From Sphagnum compactum (Eukaryota; Bryophyta; Sphagnopsida; Sphagnales): a DNA stretch of 64,000 nucleotides. The notes beneath the pieces were generated by a model. That model did no database searches, had not been told where the DNA came from, and saw only the letters and a list, made by a program, of their open reading frames with translations. Positions 35,926 through 47,829 of this stretch are shown in pieces. The position numbers were made by a program, and so were the translations under genes. The DNA is taken from the NCBI GenBank assembly GCA_965153455.1, contig OZ234497.1, positions 19,151,872 to 19,215,871 on the forward strand. The letters run 5' to 3'. Numbering within the stretch: position 1 is the stretch's first letter; each line of letters starts with the position of its first letter.

Positions 35926-37633
35926 TGAAAGCACTATGCCAACTTGATTTGCTTCTTGGAGCAATCTTTGTAAATAATTATTTTGTAGAAATCCTTGGAA
36001 GGATCTTCCTCATGGTTGTGATATGTATTTCTTTGGATTCAAGCTCTTTGTGCAAAAAAGGACTCGGAGGAGATATTACATATGTGGTGATTGTCAAATT
36101 TCATTCATTGTTGTGAAAGAATTTGGTCATGTTCATGTTTTTTGCATGATATTTCCTTCTTTTCATCCTTGTTAGGTTGTTGTTGCTTGTTGCATCTCCA
36201 ATTTTCTTTTGGCTTGGTGTTGTACTGTTGTTGTTGATCTAATGAGATGTTGGTTGGTTTGAATTGTTATGGATTCGAACAAGATTTGTTCTTTTGTTGT
36301 TGTGCATCCAATGATTCGGCCCTATCCACATCTGCTTCAAAACAACAACTTCCAAGGACAATCCACTTATTGTTTTTCCAATAGTTTGAATTCACAACTT
36401 ATACAGAAAAAAGGGTATTTTTCGGTTCACAACATGGTTTCAAAAACAGTAGCCATGTACAATCTCATTATTACTATTGTTGAAGTTGCTTCATGATCTA
36501 AGTTCATTGATGGGTATGTGCAAGTATTGATTTTGAAATTCACAGAGATTAGTATGTGAGAGACATGATAATTAATATACAAAAGGGGTTCTTTCTTGGT
36601 TCTTGTTGCGTCGACTACCTTTCTGTGAGCTGCATCTCATTCCAACAGATATCCTTTGCAAATATATACATCTTTCTTCTTGGGTTTAATTAAAGAAAGA
36701 GATAATAAAACATTAAAAGAGGTTTTTTGTGCATGCATTCAGTGCAAACTACTGCCAACTCAAAATATTGTTGTCATGTGTATTCATTTCTGCACATAGT
36801 TTGCTACACTTCAAAACTCTTGTGTTGCAAGAAGGGCACTATGGTGATGACAGATTTATCTAGAGTGTGGCAAAAATTTGTTTTGTTTTTTTTTGTTATG
36901 GGTGCTTCATAAAAAAATCAGATTATGTAGTCTTAGGTGTTGTGGTTATCCTATTGTTTGAGAGCTGATGAAGCTAGTGGGGAAAAAGTCATGGCAACAA
37001 CCTTCATGGTGAAGGTGATATAGTTTAATGCTTTGTGAGTGATGCTCGTAAGGTTATGACCATATCTTACTTTTGCAGGAATTGACACAACAATTAGCTT
37101 CAACCTATTGTTTGTTGAGTTTTCTTTGCAATCTCATATATAAATATATCAATATTTTGTTTTAGTTTTCTTTGGTTTTTGTGGGAAGAAGCTATTACTG
37201 ACTGTCAATGATATCTTTGATGGGATTTTGGAACTTAAAAAACCTGTTGGGTTGTGGGGGATGGATGATTTGTAGCTATGTGAACTCCTAGGACCTCAAC
37301 TTTAAATCAAAGTGCCCACCTCTTTTTGATGGCACAACGAAGTGTGTGACCCCTTTGTTACACATTTAATCCATGCTTTGAGTTGTGCTTTGTGTAGGTT
37401 ACTGGTCTTTAGCAAATCTTATTCTATATGTAATTTATGTTAGCAATAGTTCAACAGTGGTCCTTGTATTGTCTTGATTTTTTGTTGTTACCTTCAAGAT
37501 TCTTTAGGCCTCATTTTTGCTTGTTGGTAATGATGAAACCCTGTGGCCCAACTTAGATGTGGTAGAAATTGGTTAGGCATTCATTTTTCTTTTGAAAATC
37601 CTAAATTTCGTGGTATCTAGATACAACAATCTG
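35926..37633. other. 1.7-kb spacer between repeats E1 and E2
   Basis: If E1 and E2 are the two ends of one element, this would be its interior. I find no reverse transcriptase, integrase, protease or transposase motif here. Frames are at most 89 codons and lack recognisable domains, so any coding capacity has been lost. Confidence 0.4.
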
Positions 37634-38428
37634 TGTCGCAACCCTAATCTTGAGAGAGTGTGAGGGTGAAGACTCACACTCCAAAATTGCCAAGGTTTGG
37701 ACTCTCGCAACTTTGCGAGACTATAACTCTTTGCTCAGACCTCCAATCGGATGAGGTCCGAAGCAAAGTTATAACTCTCACAAGAGCTTTCCAACGGTGT
37801 GTCGCACTCCACCTGCACACATAGGGGTCGGGTCGATTCTCGACTTTTTGTGGTCGGGAGTCAAACTGCCAGTTTGACTCTTGGCCTTTCTTTTTGCCAT
37901 AACTTGTGCTGCAGATGTCCAAATGGGTCATGCAAGCCCATTTTAGACATCTACATTTTTATAGCTTTTCAATGATATAAAGAACTCTTGAATGCGAGGT
38001 GTTTTGACCCCTGTAATCGCTCTCTGAAGTTTTGGGAGTCCCGACAGACCAAAGAGGAGTCCCCGGACAAAAAGCCATTCGGATGTAGGCGCCGCGGAGA
38101 GACGGAGAGAATACTATATGGGGAAGGTGGTGGCTTCCCCCCAGTCTAGGCCGTGGTGAGTCTTGTGAGTCCAAAGTCGCCCGTGGCTTGTCTAAGCACC
38201 ATAGGTGTTCCAAACAATATTCTAACTAACTTGTTGGTTGGTTTGATGCAGATTTGAATGAGTAACTAGAATGCTTGTCACTCTTCCTAGTCCCATCCCG
38301 GAGCCTCAGTACGCCCCTCTACCTTTTTGAAGTGCTTCGAGCTAGGAACGTGCTTCGAGCTCCTAACATTTCCGTTGTTTATTACCTTAGACTCTTCTTA
38401 AGTGTATCAAGGAGCTTGGGAGTGCATC
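37634..38428 (+). repeat. Retrotransposon-like repeat E2 (0.80 kb) with inverted core
   Basis: The first 40 and last 330 bases run parallel to E1: TGTCGCAACC at the start, GTGGTGA-TTTTGTGAGT-like text, TTGTT-GGTTTG, TGTCACT-TCCTAGTCCC and ATCAAGGAGCTTGGGAGTGC at the end. The core at about 37670-38040 is instead the reverse complement of E1 35300-35650; for example TGGGTCATGCAAG at 37925 matches the inverse of CTTGCATGACCCA in E1 near 35426. The palindromic GTCAAACTGCCAGTTTGAC is present at about 37860-37878. Confidence 0.6.
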
Positions 38429-38624
38429 AATCTTTCATGACTTGAACAAAATTTTGGTGTTAGAGTTCATGTAACCTATCAACCTATATGTGTAGCAACC
38501 CATATTTGAATATATTCTACTTTACTTTGGTTTCAATGGTTCAAAATGAATAGTAACCTTATGGGGATGTTTGTGTGAGCAAATCTTATAATAGTGCTCT
38601 CTGCCCATATGCACAGCGTGTTTG

Positions 38625-39025
38625 GATTAAAAATTTTAGTTTTTAGTTTTTAGTTTTCAGACATTTCAATATTCAATATTTAGTCATTTCAGTTTTTTAA
38701 GTTTCAAATTCCTTCTAAACATTTCACAAAGAGATTTCAAATTTTAGTTTTCTATTTTCAACTTTCAATATTCACACATCCAAATTCAGACATTTCAATT
38801 TCCAAAATTTCAAATTCCAGATGCTTCACATAAACATTTCAATTTTTATTTTTCAGCTTTAAGTATTCACACATCCCAATTCGAACATTTTAGTTCTCAA
38901 AATTTTAGATTTCAAGCATTTCACATACAACTTTCAAATTTTAGTTTTCAGCTTTTAATATTCGCACATCGTAATTCAAACATGTTAGTTTTCAAAATTT
39001 TAGATTCCAAACATTCCATATATTG
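38625..39025 (+). repeat. 95-bp degenerate minisatellite, about 4 copies
   Basis: The phrase TTC-CACATC--AATTC-AACAT recurs at 38771, 38866 and 38961, an exact 95-bp spacing, within repeated TTTTAGTTTTCA and CATTTCA-AT words. Earlier units from 38625 are more decayed. It follows directly after repeat E2. Confidence 0.75.
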
Positions 39026-41940
39026 TAGTACCTTGGTAGGTTTGGCACATGCCTCCCAAACAATTAATTAATTTTGAATATTCAATTTCAAAAAAAAATA
39101 AAATCCTCAAAATTCTTTATTTTCCTTCCTAAAGAGTTGGCTTGAGAATAAAATATTGATTATGGTCATATAACATTGGGCAGAGCCATTACGCGCTGAG
39201 CTGCTTGTCAATAGTATTGTTGAAATAAAAAAAGAATTCCACTAGATTTTGCTTAAGTTATATTTTTTGGTGATAATTGAATGAATCCATTCGCAAGATT
39301 TTTTCTTTTTTTTAATGAATGAAATTGAAGATGGTTAGAAACCCTATTTCTTATTTCTTCTTATGGGAAGATGTGATGAGAAAATCTCTTCTTTTCTTCA
39401 TTTTGTTATCAAACCTGATAAATTAATAAACAAATATCCTCCCATAAATATTACTCTATATATCTAGACAACATTCAGCCATGGCTCTAAATTCAATTAC
39501 CATTTATTTAGCGAAAAAGGTTCGAGTATTCATATCATGATTCACACCTATTTGTGATTATTGTGGGATGGGTATTTGATTTTTCTTGATAACCATCGGT
39601 TCCAGTTTTTTAAAACTTTTAAAAGCAGAGAATTGTTGCTTGGTTTGGGTGTTTTTTTTGGGAAAATTTTCCAGAGCCAAAGAACCACCAATTTATAGAA
39701 GGTTATTTGATTCAGGTTATTTGATTTATTATTATTATTTTGAGAAGCATAATTATATCTCCAAAGCGGTTCTTTGGATTTTTTTGTAAACCAGAGTCAT
39801 ATATCATCAGAACCCAGTATTTTGATTTTCTAACAAATGTACTATTTTCTCGCAGAATTTACAAATTGATCTGCTAACTGCATTAATTTGACATGGTGGA
39901 TGGGTTTCTTGCAAGGGAGATGACAGAGTAGGTTTCAGAGATTGAGGAGCTGTGAATTGAAAGTATTGCTGGAGGATGGGTTTAGTCTTTAAGGTCTCAC
40001 AGAGCCTTGCTGTGAGGCTAAGACTAGAACGAGCCAGATCAGTTGTCATCCCTGGGTAGTTGTTTGCAAGATGACACTTCTAAATGGAAAGTGGTGGATG
40101 TGATGGAATCTCAAAAACTTAAACCCTAAACCCTGATGGTGACTTGCAGGTCTTCATAACAAGTAAGTTAGAAAACCTGCATGAAGAAAACTAAAGAGCA
40201 CAATTTGATTAGACAATAATCAGTAAGTAATTTGCGTGTTGCATTCAGAAAATTCAAGTGGGTAGGTAGGTGTCAGAATTTTGGAACTTACCTACCACCC
40301 CTTCCTCTCTAGTGATTGCATCAAGTTACATTCCTGTTCAAAAAGTTTGAAAAAATCTTCATGAAAGGGGGTGTCTTTTGATGCTTATATTTTCTTATGG
40401 GTTTCCAAAAGCTTTCAAATCCTTTCTTGCTGTATTGTTCTGTTCCAAGAAAGTTTTTGACATGTTTGCATCAAAAGCTTTGCAACTTTCACGTCTGAAA
40501 GTTTGCTTCTCTCTCAATCTTCAAAGGTTTCATGAACTAAACCCACTGTGTATTCTTTTTACTCCTTATGGGGCTTACCTAGGAAAACACCCATGCATCT
40601 CAATCAAAACCCATATCAACTTTTGATACCGACTTGGAGTACTACTTGGAGAGTACATAAAGGTTTTTCTTCCACCCTCTTTGTGGGTTTTTGGGTGTTT
40701 TTTTGAGCAGGCTTTCTTGGAAGCTTTTTTTCCAAACTGAATCTCAGGAAAAAAGGATGAGACATGACACAACAATTTTTTCTCTAGACAACTTGAAATG
40801 CGAACGCTACCATGACTCTCTAACATTATGATGCAATATAGTTTTTCCTGTGGCAAAAAACCTTGGCTCGCGACACATGTGTGAGATAAACTATGTGATC
40901 TAATCCATTTCAATGTAAAATCTTTTGTGTTAAGTTATATATCATGTTAGTTTGACACTAGCATAAGACGTGTTGCCAGTATGCCACTATATATTATCAA
41001 TTGTATATTCGTTTGTAGTGCATGATCTAGTTGTATAATTATCTCAAGTTCTTGGTTTTTTCGTATATGTTTCTTGGTCTTCTCTCTCCCCTTTGTCCTT
41101 GATGTGCATGAGCTTTGATTGCATGAGCTGCTGGAGTGGTTGCACAGTTGTGCTTGTTGACCTTTAAAACCACACTAGCCAACAATTTTCAAAATTATAG
41201 ATTAAATTAGTTATTATTTTCTCACATGTAAGAAGTTGTTTTTGCTGACATCCTTCCTTGTTCATAGTGTTGTCACTATGAACATAAACCTCTTATAAAG
41301 GACGACAATGTCTCCGAGCTACCAACCATTCTGCCAAATAACTGAAAGTTCACTGTGTGGGAAGATTGTGCTCTGAAACTTAATGAAACTCTGAAACAAA
41401 AGTTGTACCCACTTTTGGTAGATCCAAAACCAACCATCCATACTTGTTCAAAAGAACAAAACAGAAAAGCAAATTGTGTACAACTTCCTAATTTCAGACT
41501 TGCATGGTTGAATTCTCTGTGACAATGTGCCATGCCCCCACAAAATTCTACTCCCAAGATCACCAGGACCCAATTGTTGCATTTTTCAGAGAGCTTCAAC
41601 TTCTAAATGCCTGTTAAGTAAAAAAATGATTTTTTTTGGGGGGCATAATAAATTATGGGTGTGAATGATCATAGATCAAAATGTACCAGAAGTCATTAAA
41701 AGTCCATGTAAATAGGAGTTTTATGTACTCTACATTCAAGATATTAGATTATGAGAGAGCAACCCGGAGCAAGTTATTAGTGGGTTTTGAGTATTTGAAA
41801 CATTTGGTAATGCCCTCACATTCAGCGATTCACAATTCTTTCGCAATAGGTACTCTTTTATGCTCATGATGCTCTTTGTGCTGGTGATGCCCTTTGTGCT
41901 TGTGACAATTTTTGAGGTAGGCATTGAACAGACAGCTACA
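39026..41940. other. Intergenic region without a supportable gene
   Basis: Base composition is intermediate. An 80-codon frame on the - strand (40049 down to 39807) and a 107-codon frame (41599 down to 41276) lack recognisable domains and convincing splice extensions. A telomere-like AAACCCTAAACCC lies at 40121-40134 and a GGTAGGTAGG run at 40262. Confidence 0.4.
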
Positions 41941-41949
41941 TGGAATAGG

Positions 41950-41980
41950 GTAGGATTTAGGGTTTAGGGTTTAGGGTTTA
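41950..41980 (+). repeat. Interstitial telomere-like tract (TTTAGGG)3
   Basis: Three consecutive TTTAGGG units followed by TTTAACC. It is flanked on both sides by a degenerate duplication: ATGCTC-TGATGCTCTTTG and GACAATT-TGAGGT-GGCATTG text occurs at about 41858-41930 and again at 42028-42135. Confidence 0.8.
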
Positions 41981-42422
41981 ACCTCTCAACCTTGGAGGAG
42001 GTTGGAGAGGAAACAAATCCAATTTTTATGCTCACAATGCTCTTCTTAAGCATGACACTCTTCATGCTCACAACACTCTCTATGTTTGTGATGCTGTTTG
42101 TGCTCATGCACGACAATTCATGAGGTTGGCATTGCAAAGGTGTATGGAATTATAGGGTAGTGGACAATATGGTGGGTGCCAAAGTAATAACCCCTAGTCA
42201 CTAAGTGAAGTTACAATTACAAAGTGAGGAGCTCTTAACAACTTTGGAAACCAAGATGGAGGTGAGGCCTAGACCAATTCAAACACCTAAAACACAATGT
42301 ACTCAAAAGCTGCCACTTAATTGACTACACACAAGTTTGCTATGTTCCAAAAATGTTTGTGTGAATCCAAGATTAATATTTTCTACACAAGGGCTGAACT
42401 GCATTTTCTTGATAGAAATAGT

Positions 42423-42446
42423 CCCCCCCCCCCCCCCCCCCCCCCC
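42423..42446. repeat. Homopolymer of 24 C residues
   Basis: An uninterrupted poly(C) run, poly(G) on the - strand, in an A+T-rich setting. Shorter C or G runs occur at 48705-48718, 54907-54916 and about 56263-56272. Such runs can form G-quadruplexes and are error-prone in sequencing, so the exact length is uncertain. Confidence 0.8.
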
Positions 42447-43047
42447 AAAAGCCCATGGCCATAAAATTGCTACAAATTTCTAGATTTTTTTCTTCTTTAT
42501 AGCTTATGTTCATGATTTTGTTTTCAATTTTTTTGGTGTCACAAAGTTGTAAAAGAAAATCGTAAAATTAGTCAAATTTGCATTAGAAAAACACATTTCT
42601 CTGAAAAATTTCCCAATTTTTGGGTCACAACAATGACACATTTCTTTTGTTAAGAATGCAAATATTGTTAAGAATGTGACAATTGGGTTGATGTGGAGTC
42701 AAAGGCATTGTGCCTTTGATCTTTCTATTGATTAAAGTTACATGGATGTGATTTAACATCTGAAGTCAATAGGTATTTGTCTATATTTAGACATGTGATA
42801 ATAACAATCACATGGACATGTAACTTCAATGTAACATCCATATAAAAATTTGACAAATTTGGCAATATTGCTTTGTCTATATTTAGACAAATATACACAT
42901 GTCATTGGCAATTTGGCAAAACAATACATTATACATATGTGGTGGAAGAAAATCTTTATGATTAAAAATCAATCATTTATGACTTTTTGAACATGAAAAG
43001 TTGGAAGCTTTTGGGAGGGAGGACTTTTGAGTTTTTCAAGCACCCAA

Positions 43048-43201
43048 CATTACTACAAAATGTGGGTGCAGTTCACTAGTCCCTGTTCATTAGACCAGTG
43101 AATTCATTGTTTCTTCATTGGTCCCTGTTTATTAAAACTCGTGAATTCACTCAAAATTCAGTGAAATCATTTAGCGTACATGGACACCTTTTGTTGTAGT
43201 G
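43048..43201 (+). mobile_element. CACTA-type MITE, copy 1 (154 bp, TSD CAA)
   Basis: The left end CATTACTACAAAATGTGG and right end CCTTTTGTTGTAGTG are imperfect terminal inverted repeats beginning CA-TAC. The 3-bp target duplication CAA occurs at 43045-43047 and 43202-43204. The interior holds repeated GTGAATTCACT-type words. It has no coding capacity and is the same length as copy 2, so it is a non-autonomous element of the CACTA (En/Spm) type. Confidence 0.85.
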
Positions 43202-43209
43202 CAAGCTTC

Positions 43210-44450
43210 AATATTGTCAAACTCACTCATAAGGGATGCTCGGTAATATTGGGTAATATTGTCAAACTTACTCATAAGGGATTTTAACAACCCTAATAGA
43301 AATGTGATTCATGCATGAAGAGTGAAGTTATTTCAATTTGTCAATTACACCTTTTGGCTTTTATCAAATTGCTCGTGGAGGAGGGGGAGTAGTAGGGTTA
43401 TCAACTGTACATTTACTTGGACAAGGTAGGTATTGTCATTGGTGAAGACATTCCAATTCGTGAACCATACATCTTATTGTTGAAATTTCTTGTTGAAGCA
43501 AAGCGAGGTGTTAATGCACATTACAAGTTAGGTTTTCATGATTCGAGGGGAAAATTTCCCAACACACATTGATGCATTTGTGATCCAAATGTGCAACATG
43601 CAAAATGAAGTGACCAAGTCCATGCACAAATCACAATTAAATTAGGGGTTGTTAGAATGGATGCAACACAATGATCTTAATATGTTATCTGTCACATAGT
43701 TACCTAGCATGAGGAATGCAAATCATGTTGGACAATGGATCTTTTTGGAGGAATTTTATTTGATCATGAAAGAAACTACCCCAGATAAATAGTCTTTCTG
43801 GTTTCCTAAAGTGGGAAATTTTTGCGGAATACCCACATTTTACAGTGCAAAAAATGTGATTCCAATTTTTTTCTCAAAGAAAAATTCACAAAATAGCCAA
43901 AATTTACCAACACAAAAATTACTACCTCGTATGGTCTATTGGCAACTAGTTGAGTCCACATGGACTAGACCAGTTGCTGCTCATGACTGGACCAGTCGCC
44001 TTGGATAGTGATCTAGAGCGGGTGATTGTCTAGAGTGAAAGATGAATTTGGTTAGTTTGATGTGAGTATTTTGGCATTGAGTTTAAATGTTTTGTTTGGA
44101 GATTGTTACAAATCAAAGAAGTGGAAGAATATCACGGAATTTTTCTTAATGTCCGATACGATATGATATTGTTTCACATTTTTGACAAGAGCAAACTTGT
44201 GAATAGAAATTGTCATGAGGCTTGAAATTACAAACACCAATTTAGTATATTACTATTTTTTGAAAAATGACAATGCTAGGAGAGTTGCAATGCTCGAAAA
44301 TTTTCTAGGCCTTCTAGATTTTAAAGATATGGTGCCATCCTACAATATTGCTTTACAATGTGCAAAGGAAGTCTAGCTCAATACAAAAGTTACACATAAT
44401 GGTCAAATTTCACTCTTTTGATGTGGAAAGAAGTTTATTATGTAATTTTT
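43210..44450. other. Intergenic stretch, no gene seen
   Basis: Only short frames without motifs. The phrase CGGTAATATTGGGTAATATTGTC near 43240 and a TTTCTC-AGAAAA-rich stretch near 43870 are the only local repeats noticed. Confidence 0.4.
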
Positions 44451-44453
44451 GAT

Positions 44454-44860
44454 GCAACATTTGTGTGCATGTTTTGATGAGTGTGACTTTGTTAGGGTTT
44501 TGATAGTGTTGGGCAAGAATCTAGTATTTTCTCCAGCATTTGTGTGCATGTTTTTATGTGAAGGATGATCATGATGCTGTTACTTCTGATAATGTTGAGC
44601 AAAGATCTAGTATTTTATGCAACATTTGTGTGTACGTTTTTTATATGAGACTTTATCAGTTTTGATCATATTATTGGATGGTCATGTAATGTGTTTTTTT
44701 GCAGTGTTTGTGTGCATGTTTTTTTATGTGAGTGATTTTGTTAGTTTCAATACCGTTGGGTGCTGCTGATCTAGTGTGTTCTGCAGCATTTGTGTGCATG
44801 ATTTTATGTGCATAGTTATGTTAGTTGTGACATAGTTGAGTGTCGTTTTGATAATGTACA
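44454..44860 (+). repeat. 82-bp minisatellite, 5 units
   Basis: The phrase GCA-CATTTGTGTGCATGTTTT begins units at about 44454, 44534, 44619, 44701 and 44783, with spacings of 80-85 bp. Each unit continues with ATGTGAGTGA-TTTGTTAG, GTTGGGC and GATCTAGTATTTTCT. The units are clearly diverged from one another. Confidence 0.8.
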
Positions 44861-45160
44861 AATTTTTTGAAGAAAACAATGAAAACATGAAGAATGAATC
44901 CATTGTGGTGAATGGATTAAAAACTCATGACTCTTGCTTGAGACATGTGCCTGTGCAGCCTGCAGACTAGAGCTCTGAAATCTGGAACTTGCCAACAACC
45001 CCACTTTTCCAAACTTCAAAAACCAAATGTGTTTTTTCCCAGGACTCTCTGTAACTGGTATTGTGAAAGAGACAGGAAGACAATATGGTGCAGAGTGCCA
45101 AAGGAATGCAGACATGACAATTTTTTTTCCCCTTCTTCTTCTTCTTTTTTGTTGATGTTT

Positions 45161-45240
45161 GTTTCACAAAGTCAGTTAATTGTTGTGTTTTGCGCTTGTT
45201 TCACAAAGTCAGTTAATTGTCATGTTTTGCGCTTGTTTCT
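45161..45240 (+). repeat. 37-bp direct repeat, 2 units plus a partial third
   Basis: GTTTCACAAAGTCAGTTAAT followed by TG-TGTTTTGCGCTT occurs at 45161 and 45198, and the third unit breaks off after GTTTC at 45235. The two units differ at only two bases. Confidence 0.85.
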
Positions 45241-46500
45241 TGTGACATGTGACAATTGTGACATCTCTTGTTTTTGCCAATTAACAACAAGGCCTCACTC
45301 GCTGAGGCAAGAGGGCCACCCGCCTTTTTCTTTTGTTGTTCCTTTCCTTCAATTCAGTGCTGCTGCTGCTGCTGCTACTACTACTGATATCGGTAGTTGA
45401 TAAAAGACGATTACAACAACTTACACCACCATTTCATGACTAGAATCAACAACTTACACCATTACATGACTAGAATTGACAAATCATCGGCTCAAAAGTG
45501 GGGTCCTAGCTAAAAACCCGAGGAGGCCCACACCCAACATAAAATACACACAGGCACAGATTTTTTGTTTGTACCCGATGCTTTCAGCCACAAAAGTGAA
45601 AACCCAACAACATATCGAATGAACAAAAGACACCGCAAGTGAGCGAGCAAGTAGTAAACAATAATAATCAGATGCTATTGTCTGATGCCTGACATTATTA
45701 CCAGAAAAAAGGAAAAGATTGTCGACCTTTCCTGTAGCCTATTTTAACTCTTACCATAAAAGTGACAAAACCCAAACACCACAAAAGAGTAGTTACAACC
45801 CGAGTAGTTACTACTACCCAGTCTGTCCCCACTTTTCACACCTCCATATATATATCATCACAAAATAATGATTCAAAAAGTGTGGAGAGTCTAATAGTGA
45901 TTTTTGAAAATAAACTGTTGATTCAAATAAATAATAAATAAATAATTTTGAATATTAAAAATAATTCACATCTAATTATAAAATTAAAGACATGTGAATT
46001 CATTCACTACATAAGTAACTTTTCAAAACATGAATATTCCGGCCCAAGGCTTTGAATGGGAGATCATGTGAGTAGTAGTATCATAATATGTAGAAGAATT
46101 GTTTAATTTCTGAAAATACGTTAATATGCTCTTTTATGAACTTCATAATGCTTTGGCATACTAGGCACGACTCATATGGTTTTTATTTATCTTGATCAAA
46201 TGGATGTTGAGAAGTGTCCTCAACCGACACATTGAAATGGGGTTAGTTTTTTCATCCACCTCTTTTGACACCAACTCCATCCATGTATGTATACACAAGG
46301 TGATCGAGCACCCATTTTTGTTCTTCTTCTTTTCTTTTTTTCTTCTTTTGGATGTTTGGCATTATTGTCAACCATGTGAATTTAAGACTTTTTTGGATGC
46401 AATTGGGGGTGTCTTGAGCATATTAGTGTGTACTTCTACCACCTCATCATGCACTTGTGATTAGAAGAGATATTGTGTTGTGGTGTGGTAGAAAGCATCA
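45241..46500. other. Intergenic stretch with GCT triplet run, no gene seen
   Basis: A (GCT)5(ACT)3-like run lies at about 45359-45386. Although 45.2-45.8 kb is somewhat richer in G+C, I found no recognisable protein. TA-rich sequence follows to 46.0 kb. Confidence 0.4.
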
Positions 46501-46504
46501 AGTG

Positions 46505-46570
46505 GATTGCAATATAGTGGTATCAAGTAGAACTCATGTGACCTTGCAAGTGCTAGGGTCGAATCCAACA
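46505..46570 (+). mobile_element. Candidate tRNA-derived SINE head
   Basis: TAGTGGTATCAAGTAG (46515-46530) resembles a pol III A box and GGGTCGAATCC (46556-46566) is a near-consensus B box (GGTTCGAATCC). The box spacing of about 40 nt fits a tRNA-derived promoter. The sequence does not fold as an intact tRNA with a normal acceptor stem, so a SINE head is the better call. The 3' end was not found. Confidence 0.4.
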
Positions 46571-47230
46571 TCGGATCATACCCATGATAGCCAACCAAAA
46601 TTATATGATGGGGCCATTGCATAAGCCAATCATCCCAAAGTGGTGAGAAGTTATGGGAATGTACCAAATCAATTGTTGGGAGAAATTTGGCAAACCATAT
46701 ATATTCACCCTTCCTATGAGAAAGAAAGAAAGAAAGTGGTTCACTTTTATTTCTTTTCCGGAAAAAAGAGTGAGTAAATAGTAATGTTACTTTGGTGAAA
46801 AGATACACACTCGCATTTAGTTGGGCACATGATTGGGGCATGTTTCGCATCATTCTTCTTTTTTGCTTTGGTTGTTTACTTGAATGTAGGTGTACATTAT
46901 GGAAGGAAGAACAACCTAGATGCTCCTTTGTTGGGTTGGAATATCACACTTCCAAGGGTTTTTTGTCCTTTTTTTTGTTGAAAATTTTGCAACATAAAAA
47001 AAATAATTTGGGGTTTAAAAAAAAATGAAATAAAAAACTAGTTGAAAAATTCACACTAGAAATGTTAATTTATTAAAAAAAGTTCCCAAAATTTGGGTCC
47101 AAAATATGATAAAATTTGTTGGAAAAAATAAAAAAGCTACACTAATCTGATCACAGTTGTCTTTTGACTGAGTTGGCTGATGGGCCAAGTGATGTAGCAA
47201 AAAGTGATGGCTATCACACAAAAATAGATG

Positions 47231-47261
<31 letters not shown>
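47231..47261 (+). repeat. Poly(A) run of 31
   Basis: An uninterrupted run of A following GATG. It could be the tail of a retroposed sequence to its left or an unstable homopolymer. No target duplication was identified. Confidence 0.7.
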
Positions 47262-47263
<2 letters not shown>

Positions 47264-47361
47264 ATGTACCTACTAGACACCAAGTGCCTTTCTTGCTTAC
47301 CCACTTACATAACCACTTGCATTCTCTACTTACTTGTTTAGGACATTTACTCAATTACAAT

Positions 47362-47490
47362 AAACCCCCTTTATAATCACGTCCATAGTGATCAACTTTT
47401 TTTGGTGACAATATTGAATTGTGAGTAACCCGTTTTATAATCACGTCTTATAGTGATCATTGTTTTGTTGTGACACTAACGAATTATGAT
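47362..47490 (+). repeat. 64-bp direct repeat, 2 units
   Basis: TTTATAATCACGTC followed by ATAGTGATCA occurs at 47370 and 47434. Each is preceded by an AACCC-type run and followed by TTTTTGGTGACA or TTTGTTGTGACA. The arrangement resembles sub-terminal repeats of a DNA transposon, but no inverted partner was found. Confidence 0.6.
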
Positions 47491-47829
47491 TTAAACATGT
47501 ATCTGCTTTTTCAACAAGTTTGCATTTCTTTTTCTTGCTTTGTCTACATTAGAAAGTTTATTAATTCTTTTTCTTTTTCTTTTAAACTGGATTCAGTGTT
47601 GTTAGTTTACACAACTTGAACTCAAAGCAACGCTAACTTTGCCCAAAGGAACTGCAATTTACAAAATCCTAATATATGCTCTACATTTCCTTCCCATTAT
47701 AATCACATTTACACAAAAAAACTTTGCAAATATTTTGTGCTACTACTAACCCGAGTGTGATAGTGACTCTAGAAAATGGTGTTTTGTAAGATTCCATATA
47801 CCTAGGTGAAAATTTCTCAAGCTTATCCA

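Noticed and set aside
35926-37633. Retrotransposon interior between E1 and E2
   Set aside because: No reverse transcriptase, integrase, protease or primer-binding site could be identified, so I do not call a full LTR retrotransposon.
39807-40049. 80-codon frame on the - strand that looks protein-like
   Set aside because: No family recognised and no neighbouring exons with consistent splice sites; insufficient to call a gene.
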